Positions 35,295 through 46,887 of a stretch of DNA of 64,000 bases are shown one piece after another. Each line of letters begins with the position of its first letter. Positions within the stretch are counted from its first letter, which is position 1. The notes below the pieces were generated by a model. The model did no database searches. It worked only from the letters and a program-made list of their open reading frames with translations, and was not told the origin of the DNA. The position numbers and the translations under genes were made by a program. The stretch is from Malania oleifera (lineage: Eukaryota; Streptophyta; Magnoliopsida; Santalales; Ximeniaceae), in contig NC_080418.1 of assembly GCF_029873635.1 (NCBI RefSeq), positions 13,557,562-13,621,561 of the forward strand. Reading direction: 5' to 3'.

Positions 35295-35307
35295 TGGTAT
35301 TAAAGCC
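35295..35307 (+). promoter_or_regulatory. Primer binding site of the family-B element
   Basis: TGGTATTAAAGCC, two bases after the 5' LTR. It differs at two positions from the TGGTATCAGAGCC pairing with initiator-Met tRNA. Confidence 0.8.
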
Positions 35308-35346
35308 TTGTTGCATAGACTTAAACGTTTTTTGCAAAAAATAGCA

Positions 35347-36468
35347 ATGACTCGCATTGGTGTATCCCCATTCGGAGAGGGACAGTCACCTACTAGTCCT
35401 CCATTATTTTGTGATGTTAACTGCACTCACTAGAAAATTCGAATGAGCATTTTTATAAAATCTATGGACTAGAAGGTCTGACTGGTGATTGATAAAGTAA
35501 TTTGTATGCCAGTCAAAAATGATAATAGTTTAATGCATGCAAATTCACATGTCATGGATTTACTATATTGCGCTTTAAATTCTAATATTTTGCTTGAGAT
35601 TATGGTATGTACAAATGTGAGGGAAATCTGGGATGAGCTAGAAAAGAAATATGGAGAGCCCAAAGAAAAGGAGATCACTCCTTCGAATGCTCCAAGCTCA
35701 AATGATCAGGAGGAGGTAAATCATAGGCTAGTAATATCAATAGACACTAAGGTATATGATTCTTACTCTGTCTTATTTACTGATGCGTGCAATGATTCAT
35801 GTGATGATTCTTATACTGAAGCTTGTGAAATATCACGTGTTAAATCATCTGTTGAACTTTGTGATAATACTGCTGATGTTGCATGCAATAATTCATATCA
35901 AAACTATTGTATTGAATCATGCAATGAGATTTATAATGAAAGCATGTCCTCTCCTGAAAAACTAGAAAATACTTTATTGAAAATGCATAAGGTTCTAGTA
36001 GTTAGGATGTGTAAGCAGAAAATAATCTTGAAACGGGAAAATAAGAAGGTGGCAAAACAATTAAAAGAATTGAAAGCTTATCATACCACCTTAGAAAAGA
36101 AAAAGATTGAAAAGATATTAAAAATTATCTGCTTAAGGAAAGAAATAAATGATTATTCTAAAGTTTCACCCAAAGTAGAATATGAAAAGAATAATCATAT
36201 TAAACCCCTAAGAGCCAAAAGAAATAAATTTTTCAAAAAGGGTTCATATTATAAGTCCCACAGTCATATGTCGTCAAATAAAAATAAAACAGGTAAGCAA
36301 AATAAGCATAATCTATCATATGCGTATAAATTTCGCTTATCTTGTAAAATGAAAGGGCGTATCCGACTTAGAAATGTCAGAGGTATAAACAAAGAAATGA
36401 TGTGGGTTATTATGAAGGCAAACTCCGTAGAGTCTAAGGAAGATCGGATTCCAATAGAAATTATATAA
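35347..36468 (+). pseudogene. Sirevirus-like gag remnant
   Basis: The frame opens at an ATG 40 bp past the primer site, with the 'SPPLF' and 'KIRMSIFIKSMD' wording typical of copia gag N-termini. Three early stops (35443-35490 area), each explicable as Trp codons turned to TAG or TGA, are followed by a long open frame from 35485. That frame has the UBN2-type 'ILLEIMVCTNVREIWDELEKKYGE' region, an acidic middle, a Lys/Glu-rich coiled coil (about 36000-36160) and a basic C-terminus. I do not see an intact CCHC knuckle, and the frame ends at 36468 with no protease after it. Confidence 0.75.
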
Positions 36469-39454
36469 TTTTTTTAATCTTCCCTTAGTTCCTAGGTTTA
36501 GGGGTTGTGATGACTAGAGACTTAGGGAGTGGTTCGGGGTTAAAATATATAAACCTAGTATCTGCATCCACTTCCAATTGGACATGACATCTTTGTTAGG
36601 TAATTAATTTCAAATACTTAATTCATGCTTGAATATACAATTCTTAAGTTAAGAATATATTGTCCATTGCACAAGCTTGTGGTTTAGGGAATATTACTTA
36701 TTACTAAACCCATCCTTGAACTTAAAAGCCTTGAACAAGTTGGAGTCATCACTCTTGGTATAAGCATTGTTTATCGAAATTCCATATCTATTGTGAGCTT
36801 ACTAAAAACCATCATTCTCAATCAAATTAGAGGTAGCTTGGGAGGGATTCAAACTGTTCATCGAATTATAATAATAAAATCCCTTTTGAGCTTTAAATGT
36901 AAAAATTCTCTATTTTAATTTATATAAAAGCTTTAAAATTCTCTATTTTAATTTATATAAAAGCTTTCTCCTTCATAGGAATTCTTTGCCCTTTCACGAT
37001 CATATTCGGCAAAGACTTTTTCTATCCCCTAGTTCGTATCCTTGCTCACAATTATGATCATGTCTAAAGGATACTTTCCATCATTCAAAGGGCATTGTTC
37101 ATGAAATTTGTATACTCCTAAATGCTCTTTGGTAAGATAAGTTGGACTTATTTACTAGCACGAAAATATTTTTAAATTATGTCCTGCTTCTGAACTTAAA
37201 AGAGATTTAATCTTCAAGAGTATTCATTCAAATTCACTCCACTAGCTCTCAAACTTTATATAAAATCATTTAGAGCTTCATTTTCATGAAATTAAGTTTA
37301 ATGGATTGTATGATTGGTATAAGTTTCAACACATATGAAAATGCATTGTTTCAAGAAACCTATGCACGGACCTTAATGTTTAAAGTCATTTGAACGTGTG
37401 ACTCTCACATGTATTGAGATTCATAAGAAAAGAGGCAAGGTAGGCTTATGACCTTGAAAAATATTGTTTGTGACTTTTTGGTCCAATGAGACTAAAGTAA
37501 TTATAGCCAAGCTTGAATCATTAAAAAAAAAAAATCTTAAGATCCTTGGCTAAGACATTTAAAGATGAAAAGAGCATAAAATGATTAAGTGCATAACTCA
37601 AGGGGATCATTTCTTTTTCATAACTATTTATATTAGATGCTCTCATGATCATAGTTTATATGCCTTAATGAATAACAACATTGTACTGAACTCAAATCTA
37701 TCCTCTACTCTCTACTATTTATATTCTTTAATGGATAGATTATATTTTATGAATTGTTGATTACTACTGGATTGCATATACTTGTATTGAAAGCCTCCTG
37801 CATGGCGGATGCAGTGATGTGTATTGCATGCTAGTAGTGAATTTAGGTTCTCGTGTGCCTTGAACTGAATTATAAATTGCTTATTTGAACCTATCAAGTA
37901 CAGATTTTATAGGAAAACGTATAATTTACAAACGGCATGCTGCCGAAATTTCAGTAGAATTTTCCCAAAATAAAACCTTGTACATAAATGATTATGATAA
38001 AAGTAATGTTAAAATATTTTTGAAAGGATGAGTGAAAATAAAATGAACATTAACTTTCATCCTTACATAATCATCAGGTATTTAGAGGAGTTTAGCTCCA
38101 TTCCTATAGAAAGGGCATAAATGATCGTCATGCATCACTTTCGTCTATTGAAATATTGAGGCTCTTCTAATATCCTTGAACATTATATCCTAGATTTGAT
38201 ATGGAATGTTCTTAGGTCATGAACTACATAGCATGCCTTAATATATATCCTCTGATGCATCTATGGTCTATAGGGACAACTATACTGGTAAGGATAAATA
38301 TAGTTAATTAATAATCAATATGGTTGGTTCAAAAGTTTCAAAATAATGGCTTATACTACTAGGCATAATGAAATAATTCTCTATCTGGTATAATCAGTTT
38401 ATTGCATCTAAACTAGAATTCAAACTGATAGGGGGAGCATCTAAAATTAAAATGCCTATCATATTATACTCACAAACTTTTTAGCTTAGATCTATTATTG
38501 AATCAAGTGTGGCATGTGCTTGAATGAAATGTTTTATTGAAAATAATAATCTAAAACATGTTGATTTGTCACAATCATTTGATTTGTCATATGATCTTGC
38601 ATGTGATTGTTAAATTTTTAGGATCATTATAGTCATGGTTTTCTGGTTATATTTTATATTTTAGTATGTGCTTAGTTGACAAACCAGAAAATTTGGGCTT
38701 ACTTGTTTTAAATTAAAATCTTCTGTTTCAGCAAGCACACACCTAGTACCTTTTTGCAAACATTAAAGGGGGATATATAGTTATATATATACATATATTT
38801 ATTTACATGTACATTTGGCAAGAAATTCTTTCAAATCAAAAACTCTTTTATCTTTTGCCTTATTATTATTATTATATACCATATGGTTTTAAATTGCATA
38901 ACTGGTTCAGTAACTTCGCATAAAAATGCATGCAAACTAGTTAGACTATGTTTGTGCTCAAACCAATTATTTGTTATCATATGTTGTGTGTTTTAAACTC
39001 ATATCTTTCACGGGTCTTATGATATGTTTCAATTGCAATGATTTGTGCATATTTATGGTTTAATTCTGTTTTCATGTCATTTAAATCTCTTAATGACCAG
39101 TTATACTATTTTTTTTGTACTCAAATTGCTATATTTTTCAAAAACGGATGTATTTTTTTTTTTCATGCCCTTTTACTGATGACAAAAGGGGGAGAATTTA
39201 TGTGAGCAAAATGTTAAATCTTTCTTTGACCAAAAGTGGGATTTTGTTTAAGGTAAATGTTTTAATGGGGTAAATATCTGAGTTACATGCATGTATGCAC
39301 TTGTGCTACAATAATAAAACTAAATGCATATTATTTGAGATGTTTTCTTTTGTGAATATGCTTGACCTATATTGTTTATTTTCAAACTATGCATATTCTT
39401 AGGGGGAGCCTTTTCAGGCTTATTCCATTTTTCTCCTAGGTGTTTATCATCATC
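36469..39454 (+). other. Non-coding interior of the family-B element
   Basis: Three kilobases where pol should be, without any recognisable integrase or reverse transcriptase motif in any frame. A 33-bp unit is duplicated in tandem at about 36902-36967. Purine runs AGGGGGAG occur at 38430-38437, 39184-39196 and 39401-39408. Whether pol was deleted or replaced by foreign DNA cannot be told by eye. Confidence 0.6.
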
Positions 39455-39467
39455 AAAAAGGAGGAGA
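39455..39467 (+). promoter_or_regulatory. Polypurine tract of the family-B element
   Basis: AAAAAGGAGGAGA, ending one base before the 3' LTR, the normal place for plus-strand priming. Extra copies of the purine signal lie upstream (39401-39408, 39184-39196, 38430-38437), as reported for Sireviruses. Confidence 0.85.
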
Positions 39468-39468
39468 T

Positions 39469-41397
39469 TGTTGGCTTTTTGAGTCTGATCTCTGTTTTGA
39501 TGCTGACAAACCACCAGTATCTTATGTGTGTATTTAGTATGTGAACAGTCTTAAATTTTAGCACACATAAGGAAAGGGAAAATGGAAGCTCGAATAGAAC
39601 TTAAAAGCTCACATCATCTGACATATTCCAAGAAGGCAGTAGAGCAAAGATGAAGAAGAAGACTTATGTTTTTAATTTGTAATACATTTTGTTTTATATT
39701 TGGTCTATAATAATGCATGACATGCATAATGTGAATGATAAGCTCAACATGATCATAGATTGACCATAGGGAATCAAATGACCATAAGGCATCTTTTGGT
39801 CGACTGACTCCGAATTTTTAGGGTATGCTCAAAGACCATAGACTGACAACGGGTCTCAAAACATCGCAATAAAAAAGCCCCCTATAACTTAGAATTAATT
39901 ATTATGTGAATAGGGGTGACTTCAAATGAGATTAGGACTTGAATGCACAAAGTTAGTGTGTTCGGTCGACCGAACCCTAACATACAGAGCAACTTTGGTC
40001 GACCAATCCTCGCTAGGGTCAAACAGTTGACCATCTGGTCGACCGAACTTATGAAATTTGGCCAACCGAACTTGACCTGGTCGACCGAACCTCGGAGGGT
40101 TTAAAATCGCCCTATTACAATCGACCGAAACCTCAGTTTCAAAATGCCCTGGTCGACCAAACCTTGAATATGGTCGACTGAATCTCTCGAGTTGGTTAAT
40201 TTTTTACCGCAGGTAAACGAGGTTAATTTTAATTAAACATCATTAATTTTTTTCTAAAATGACCTCCGTATCCCCAACGGTCATATTTTTCCCCAAGTCT
40301 ATATATACCCCTTCATTTGTCTTAATTAGAAAAGATTAACAAAATCATTAAGAAAATTCTCTCAAATTTTTATACTCATTTTTAATCCTCTCTTTATATT
40401 ACTTTGAAAAATCCATTTTCGAAAGAGCATTATATTTATATTGGGCGGTTGTTTTTACAGATCATATTGTTTACTCTCATATCTTGTTTATTCTTTCAAA
40501 TCTTATTTTTTGAGAGTAAATCAAAGTTTTCTTCATTTATATTCATTGATACATATCTTTGGAGAAAACTTGTTTATAACTTGTGAATCTTGCATACATA
40601 TTGTAAGACTTCAAAGGCTTATATATTCTTCATTGCAAAATTATTTTTGAGCAAGAATCCTAATTCCCCTAAGCTTTATTTGAAAAACTAGCTTTTGGGA
40701 AAACTCTAGACATATTGAAAAGAGTACCTTGAACATATTCTTATTTTAATATCTTTGCTTGGAAAGTCTTTTACACTTGTTCTAGTAAGAAAATCATTTT
40801 TCACACTCGATCTTTATTGAGAAATATTTTTTAGTGAAAAATACACATTCTCACATTGAACTTTAATTCATATCATACGTGAGTGTATTTCTGAGCTTAC
40901 TGTTGTACACATCTGCTTGTATTAGAAGTACATTTGTTTGTACGCAAAAATTTACTTGATTTTCTGTTATATTCTCAACGGGTAGTCGGAAGAGGGAGAC
41001 TAGCCCAGTGAATAGTCCCAGACTGGTTCAGACCCGATTAAAAGAATTAGGTGCACCATCTTGGTAAGGTGTTGTATTAGGTGTCGCTCCACCCGTTAAG
41101 TGAGTCTTAGTGGAATCCTTTTAATTGTTAGCTTGAGGCAGGGACGTAGACAGTATTGGCCGAACCTCGATAACATTTCTTGTGTCTGCTCCTAAATGTC
41201 TACACTTTAATTTCCTGCACATGTATGCTTAGATTTAATTAATTATGAATGTGTGCATGATTTAAATATTGTGAATGATTGTGAAATATTTAGATAGACC
41301 TTAAATTGTGGTATACTATTGTTGGATTAGTTAAACTTAGACATAAATTTTTAAATACCCAATTCACCCCCCTCTTGGGAATACACCAATTCCAACA
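39469..41397 (+). repeat. Family-B 3' LTR
   Basis: 1929 bp, TGTTGGC...TTCCAACA. Collinear with the 5' LTR but missing some of the GGTCGACC units (about eight remain at 39960-40190). Differences from the 5' LTR are mostly transitions plus a few deletions. Confidence 0.92.
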
Positions 41398-43735
41398 CCT
41401 CTTGTTTCAAAATCTGCTATCTTGTTCTTCCTTTGTTCGAGCTCTAACATTCTCTTTCTATTCTTCACTTCTGAAATTCAATCGCAAGCACCAACTTCTC
41501 TTCTCTGAGCCTCAATATCTTAAACTCTTTGCTTTTCTTTTGAGAAATCTTTCTCAATTTTTCCAATGAGGGATTCCTCTCTTTTCCCTTTGTCTTTTTT
41601 TAAGTTTGCCTTAGGGAATAACCTTGATTTTAAATTTGATTACTAAAAGGGGCCTTTGATGCCTCAAGATATAATATTTTGACTTAAGACATATTATCTA
41701 AGGTTTGTCTGAAAATATGAGTCTTAATTTAGATTTAGATTTATGTAAATTTGGATGAAACTTAATACAATGTTATATTACTTTCTTTTTTTTATCCCAA
41801 TGTCTTATTACTCCTTATCCAAATCCAAAGTTCAAATTCTATGTCGCAAACATGAGATAAGGATATTTTGTGATTTTAACATAACACTACTAGAGAGTTT
41901 TTTAGGAATTCTATGTACGTAATCACACACCTAATTATGAAAATTAGTATTTATTTTTCTTCTATTTTCTTACAATTTATTGCGCACATGTGCATAACTC
42001 TAAGCTTTTTTTCCAAGATTGCATAGGAAAATATAAAAATTTCTCATTACCAGCACAATCAAACAATATTTGACATAAAAAAAAAAAACCAATAAAAATA
42101 TATATTTCAAAAAAAAAAAAAAAAAAGGATTAAACACTTGCCACTAAAAAAAATAATATTTCTGTGTGTTTGGAAGCATGTAAGAATTTTTTTGAATAGA
42201 TTTGAACAAAAATATTTTACAAAATTATAATGAATTTCCTCCAAATCTACAGAAATTTAAATTCAAAACCTAAAATTCATATATTCAAAAATTATCTCAT
42301 AAATTGCAACATCAATTTAGCACTAAAAAATTTGCTTGTACAGAAACCCACTAGGCTATTCTCTGCTCTACCCCTTTCACAGGTTATTGGCTCAAAGTTT
42401 AAAAGCATCAACTTAGCCTATGGCTCACTAAAAAATTTACCAAATTGCAGGTGCCCATGTTAGAACTTAGCCTATGGCTCAATCCCAAGTCTATTATGCT
42501 AAACTATTAGAACAATCTAATAAGACAAGGAGCGCACAGGAAAGGATGTAAAAAGAGGTTGAGAGATAATTTATAAGGGTTGCGTATCAATTCAAAATTT
42601 TGGATCTAAACTAAAAATAAATAAATTTATTTCCAAACATTTGTTAAATTCAAACATATTTTTAAACAAGTGTGTAACTAGATAACGCAATCCAGATCTA
42701 GAACATCTAACCTTCAAATCATGTTGCCTCAAACAACTTATTAATTCAAACGATAAATAATTGAAATTAAATTATTGCTATTAGACTTAAAATTGGAATA
42801 AAACAACAAACTTAGAGTAAATTTAGACCCGAGTTTGGTATTCGTTGCAATACTGGTTTATGAGCAGATTTATAAAGAAGATAGGAAAGAAAAACGAATG
42901 CTGTCGGTATGAATTTGTGAGGAAGGTTATGTTAGAACTTATAATTTGAGACTTTGTAAAGGTCGAATTTGAAGTGGTTAATATTGTGAACGTGATCTAA
43001 AATGATATTGAAACCATCAATTGTTGTTTTAATTGATTTTAAATATTCATTTTCCCATAGGTGGGGTGGGTCATTGGGCTTGCATTTCAGTTTCAGTTGT
43101 CCCACCGCTACCTCTACTTCACATTAATACCTGATGTTTAGTATAACATCATGTATTGATGAGTTTCTTATCTTATACGGCAGAGATTGAAAATGAGACC
43201 CTAACATTCAATGCTAGCATAAAAGAACCATTATCGAATTGAGCCAAATCAGGATTTATAGTTTGCGTGATGCTTCTTGGATACATGATTCGGGAAGGGT
43301 AGCTGGGCTGAAAATCATTAGATAAAAGGGAAGCAGATCTCTAAAAAAAAGGGAAGACAGTCTTCAATCTGTGATAAACCTTTTATAATGTGAGCCACTA
43401 AGAAAACTTCATAGAAATTTTCTTAATAAAAATACTAGAACATTATTACAAAACAAGCTCGAGCAAAAAAGCCCCTGAATGACCAAGAACAATATTTTAA
43501 CTATATTGTCATGACAACGAACCTAAGACCAATCCTAATTACAGACCATATCCTACAACTTTACAATAATCAAGCAAGAGTCCAGCAAATCCTTCTGTAT
43601 TAAAAGTTGAGATTATCTGAAAACTGCCAACAACAAAAAATGTCAAGACATCCATTTGAATACACCGTCGTTACGTCATTCTACTTCCAATGTGTTCACC
43701 TATTCTTCAATGGTAAAACTTAAAAACAAGGACCT
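41398..43735. other. Intergenic DNA: LTR flank, repeat C copy 2, spacer
   Basis: 41398-41600 is CT-rich and may be the far end of the reverse family-A LTR, since it resembles the complement of about 3300-3420. 41650-42160 is the second copy of repeat C, without the insertion seen in the first. 42165-42297 resembles 16318-16435. From 42300 to 43380 I see no gene or element. The 3' UTR of the minus-strand FDM exon probably occupies part of 43400-43735. Confidence 0.45.
41650..42160 (+). repeat. Dispersed repeat C, copy 2
   Basis: Collinear with 25050-26010 minus its insertion; shared landmarks are given at that copy. Both copies end in an A run followed by 'gattaaacactt', which may be a retroposon tail or the element edge. 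Non-coding. Confidence 0.7.
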
Positions 43736-43966
43736 TTATCTTTTCCTCCTCCTAAACAATTTCCACTGCCTCAATATATAAGATACCCCCTCTCCCAGTG
43801 TTGCTTTTTTTCCTTCCTTGTAATTCCATAGCTCTGGTACTGGGTACCTGCCACTTGGGTTGTACTCATTCATTTCAGCCAGGGAACTCGTCACAGCCTC
43901 AAAGACTTCATTTCCAAACTCATTCTTTAGATTTTTCAATTTCTCATCCTCTTCATCTATTATTTC
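43736..43966 (-). CDS. Last exon of an IDN2/FDM-family gene (XH domain)
   Basis: FDM/IDN2 proteins bind double-stranded RNA and act with DRM2 in RNA-directed DNA methylation. The translated exon contains 'EYNPSGRYPVPELWN', 'KEGKKATLGEGV' and 'LRQWK' followed by a basic tail and stop, the signature C-terminus of the XH (rice gene X homology) domain. I set the exon start after a minus-strand ...GTTCAG acceptor (43967-43969); an in-frame ATG a little upstream (43987) is probably not used. The rest of the XH domain and the XS and coiled-coil regions should lie at higher coordinates, but none is found before the chromovirus at 44445 or elsewhere in the window. It is either a real gene with a transposon-filled intron or a stranded fragment. 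The exon itself has no stop or shift. Confidence 0.75.
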   Translation of the reverse strand, partial: EIIDEEDEKLKNLKNEFGNEVFEAVTSSLAEMNEYNPSGRYPVPELWNYKEGKKATLGEGVSYILRQWKLFRRRKR

Positions 43967-44444
43967 CTGAACAGCCACATCCACCACAAAACCACAGATA
44001 AATGGAAAATCAACTGAGACGCAAATGACAAAGGGGGTGAATACATTATATTCTGGACGAAAATGGAAATTACATCAAATATTTGAATGCACACATAATG
44101 AAACAATAAAAGATCTAATAAATAAGGTGAAGGTGCATCTATTTGGTTTTTCTGCATTACAGTTAACACTGCAGAGCCATGCTATATAGCTACGGCAGTA
44201 TTGTCACGTAACAAAAGGAAATCTGGTTGGTGGTTGACCATGTAGCCCTAAAATTAATTCATAAGAGCCATGGACCTTTTCCTATTTCCTCCTATCTTGA
44301 AATAAATAACTGCCAAGAACAGATATTTACACCCAGTTCATATGCAAAAATGCAATAATTTGAACATATGCAGCGATGATCATGTCTTCCACTATTTCAA
44401 ATTTATGTACAATGTGTACTGATACAGAGTTCTATTATGCCTAG
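43967..44444 (-). other. Probable intron or flank of the FDM-like gene
   Basis: No further XH or XS coding is visible on the minus strand. The sequence is AT-rich and ends at the chromovirus target duplication (CCTAG 44440-44444). Confidence 0.45.
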
Positions 44445-44834
44445 TGTTAGGGAGTGACAATGTAATGGAGAAAAGGATGAGAGAGATACTACTATAATTG
44501 TATTCTCCAGGGATTTAGAATGAATATATGAATATCTATGTTAACGTTTGTACGGTTATTCTCTTGGACTTGAATAATACAAGTAGTCCTTTTCATTATG
44601 GTGTTTTGTTGCCTTGGATTGTAATATCTCTGATTGTTATAGCCTTATTTTGTGTATGTGAATATATTGCTCGTGTGATATCCTACTGTTCCTTGTTTTC
44701 CTTGAGTATTGAGACTCACCCAATGCTCGTACTTGCAGGCTTGAACGTGTGAGATTTGGCTGACTTGTCGAGGGAGAGCTCTCAACGAGTGCCACACGGC
44801 CCTTACTTAAGTCCCATTTTAGGGATCCGTGACA
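44445..44834 (+). repeat. Chromovirus 5' LTR
   Basis: TGTTAGGGAG...CCGTGACA, 390 bp. Same length as the 3' copy with no indels. Confidence 0.95.
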
Positions 44835-44836
44835 GT

Positions 44837-44848
44837 TGGTATCAAAGC
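44837..44848 (+). promoter_or_regulatory. Primer binding site of the chromovirus
   Basis: TGGTATCAAAGC, two bases after the LTR, one mismatch from the initiator-Met tRNA complement. Confidence 0.88.
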
Positions 44849-44866
44849 ACAGTGTGTGCGAGCACC

Positions 44867-46887
44867 ATGAGTGATAATATGAGAAATAAGTCGAGAAAAG
44901 CCGAGCGCATTGAGGCGCTTGAGAAAAAACTTGTAACGTTGGAGACAACGTGCTATGGACTCCAAGGGTTGATGGCAACATTGATAAAGAAGAAAGGCGT
45001 GCCAACAGAGCTTGAAGCCGCTGAAGAAAACCCCAAAGAAAATCTCTATGGGGTATCAAAATTTGTAGAGAGACTTGAGGAACTTGAAAAATTCATTCCA
45101 CGTGTGAAATCCCTGGAGAAAAGGCCAAGAGAGCTTGAGGCCTTCTAGAAGAGTATCGAACAGTTGGCAGCCTTTGAGAATAGGCTAGAACATATTGAGG
45201 GCATATTGCCATCTCTTTCGTCCCAACGGGGAGAGCCAATAGAGCTTGAGGTCTCCTTGCGAGAACTAACGGATAATTTTGATTTCCTCGCAGAAGATGT
45301 TAAGGAGTCCATTACTGCTTTGAAGGAAGATTTGAAGGAGATGGATAATGTATAAAGTGCTGTAGACCAGGTTCAGAGGGATTTACAAGAAATGACAGTG
45401 AAAGTGAATGCAGTGGCACAGATAGCCCAAAGGCCGGTTGCAGATCCAAGTGAGAGTTTTCGATTGAAGGTACCGGAACCTAAAAGTTTTGGGGGTATGC
45501 AAGATGCAAAGGAACTGGATAATTCTTCTTTGATATGGAGCACTACTTCATGTGCTCACAAGTGGATCTAGAAGTGGACCAGGTAAATATGGCAACCGTA
45601 TACCTAGTTGGGAATGCCAAATTGTGGTGGAGAACTAAATGGAATGACATTCAGCACAATAAGTGTGTCTTTAACACTTGGGAGGGGTTGAAACAGGCAT
45701 TGAAGACCCAATTCTACCCAGAAAATGTGGAGTACATAGCATGGTGCAAAGTAATGGAATTGCAACAAACTGGCTCAATAAGGAGTCATGTACGAGAATA
45801 TCAGGCCTTGATGTTGGACATCATAGACATGATCGAATCGGATAGACTATTTCATTTTCTCCGGGGTATGAAGACATGGCCAAAGAATGAACTGCTCCGG
45901 CAAGGTGCCAATGATCTCTCTTCTGCCCTCGCTGCTGCTGAGCGGTTGGATGATTTTTCAGACAATTCTGGGAAGCAAAATTTCCCCACGTCTGCTAATA
46001 AAGTGTATAAGCCCACAAATGGGGGAAAGGATGGGGAGACAAATAGTTCTTGGAGAGAGAAAAGAGCGCCCATGAATAGGGAGTGGAGGGGCAAACGAAC
46101 GGGTGGTGGAGAGCGTCAATTGCCGGTCTCATGTTTTCTTTGCATAGGACCGCATCGAGTGGCGGAGTGCCCTGAACGAAAGGCTTTGAATGCTTTAAAG
46201 GCCCTTGGAGAGGAAACCGAAACCCCGACAGCAACCCCAGAAGAACAACAGAATATGGTGGGAGCATTGAGATTTTTGGGGGCATTAGAGCGCCAAGTAG
46301 TTACCAACAAGTCTCAGGAGAAGGGCTTAATGTACGTTGATCTACTTTTAAATGGAAAGAAAATCAAGGTCATGATTGATACAGGGGTCACCCATAACTT
46401 CATTACTGATTCAAAAATTCAACGGTTAGAATTACAAGTAGATAAGGATGTGGGGAAATTAAAAGCAGTGAATTCTCAAGCGTTAACCACGGTGGGAGTG
46501 ACACCTAAAGTTACCTGTCAAATGGGGTTGTGGTCTGGAACAATTGATTTCACTGTGGCACCCCTCGATGACTTTGATGTAGTATTGGGGATGGATTTTC
46601 TTAAAGTGACACGCTCAATGCCGATCCTAGCTGCGGATTGTCTTGTGATAATGGGAGATGCACCGTGTGTGGTCCCCGCAACCTACAACAATTTCGATGA
46701 GAAGAAGTTGCTTTCAACCCTCCAATTCAAGAAGGGAGTAAAAAGGGGAGAACCTTCTTTCGTGATTCTACCGGTAGTTTCAGAAGATGAAGAGATAGGA
46801 AAATATCCAGTTGAAATTAAGGAAGTTTTAGAAGAGTTCAAAGAGGTAATCTCAAAACAGCTACCTAGGATTTTACCACCTCGATGA
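44867..46887 (+). pseudogene. Chromovirus gag and protease
   Basis: ATG at 44867 opens a coiled-coil-rich N-terminus (repeated Leu/Glu/Lys heptads up to about 45360), broken by TAG at 45146-45148 and TAA at 45353-45355. A one-base shift near 45510-45520 leads to the 450-codon open frame 45535-46887. That frame has the retrotransposon gag domain ('AKLWWRTKW', 'LKTQFYP'), a CCHC-like knuckle CFLCIGPHRVAEC, and the aspartic protease with IDTGVTHNFIT and LGMDFL. The TGA ending it at 46885 sits at the normal gag-pol junction wording, where Arg (CGA) is expected. Confidence 0.9.

Larger units (their letters stand above)
33241..41397 (+). mobile_element. Non-autonomous Sirevirus-like copia element (family B)
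   Basis: 8.16 kb with LTRs at 33241-35292 and 39469-41397, a Met-type primer site, a broken gag and multiple polypurine runs before the 3' LTR. Target flanks are CCTAT (33236-33240) and CCTCT (41398-41402), four of five matching. The internal 4.2 kb contains no protease, integrase, reverse transcriptase or RNase H, so it could only have moved in trans. Long LTRs, a coiled-coil gag and several AGGGGGAG runs upstream of the 3' LTR are the known hallmarks of the Sirevirus (Maximus) lineage of copia elements; the lineage call is inference because pol is missing. Confidence 0.85.
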
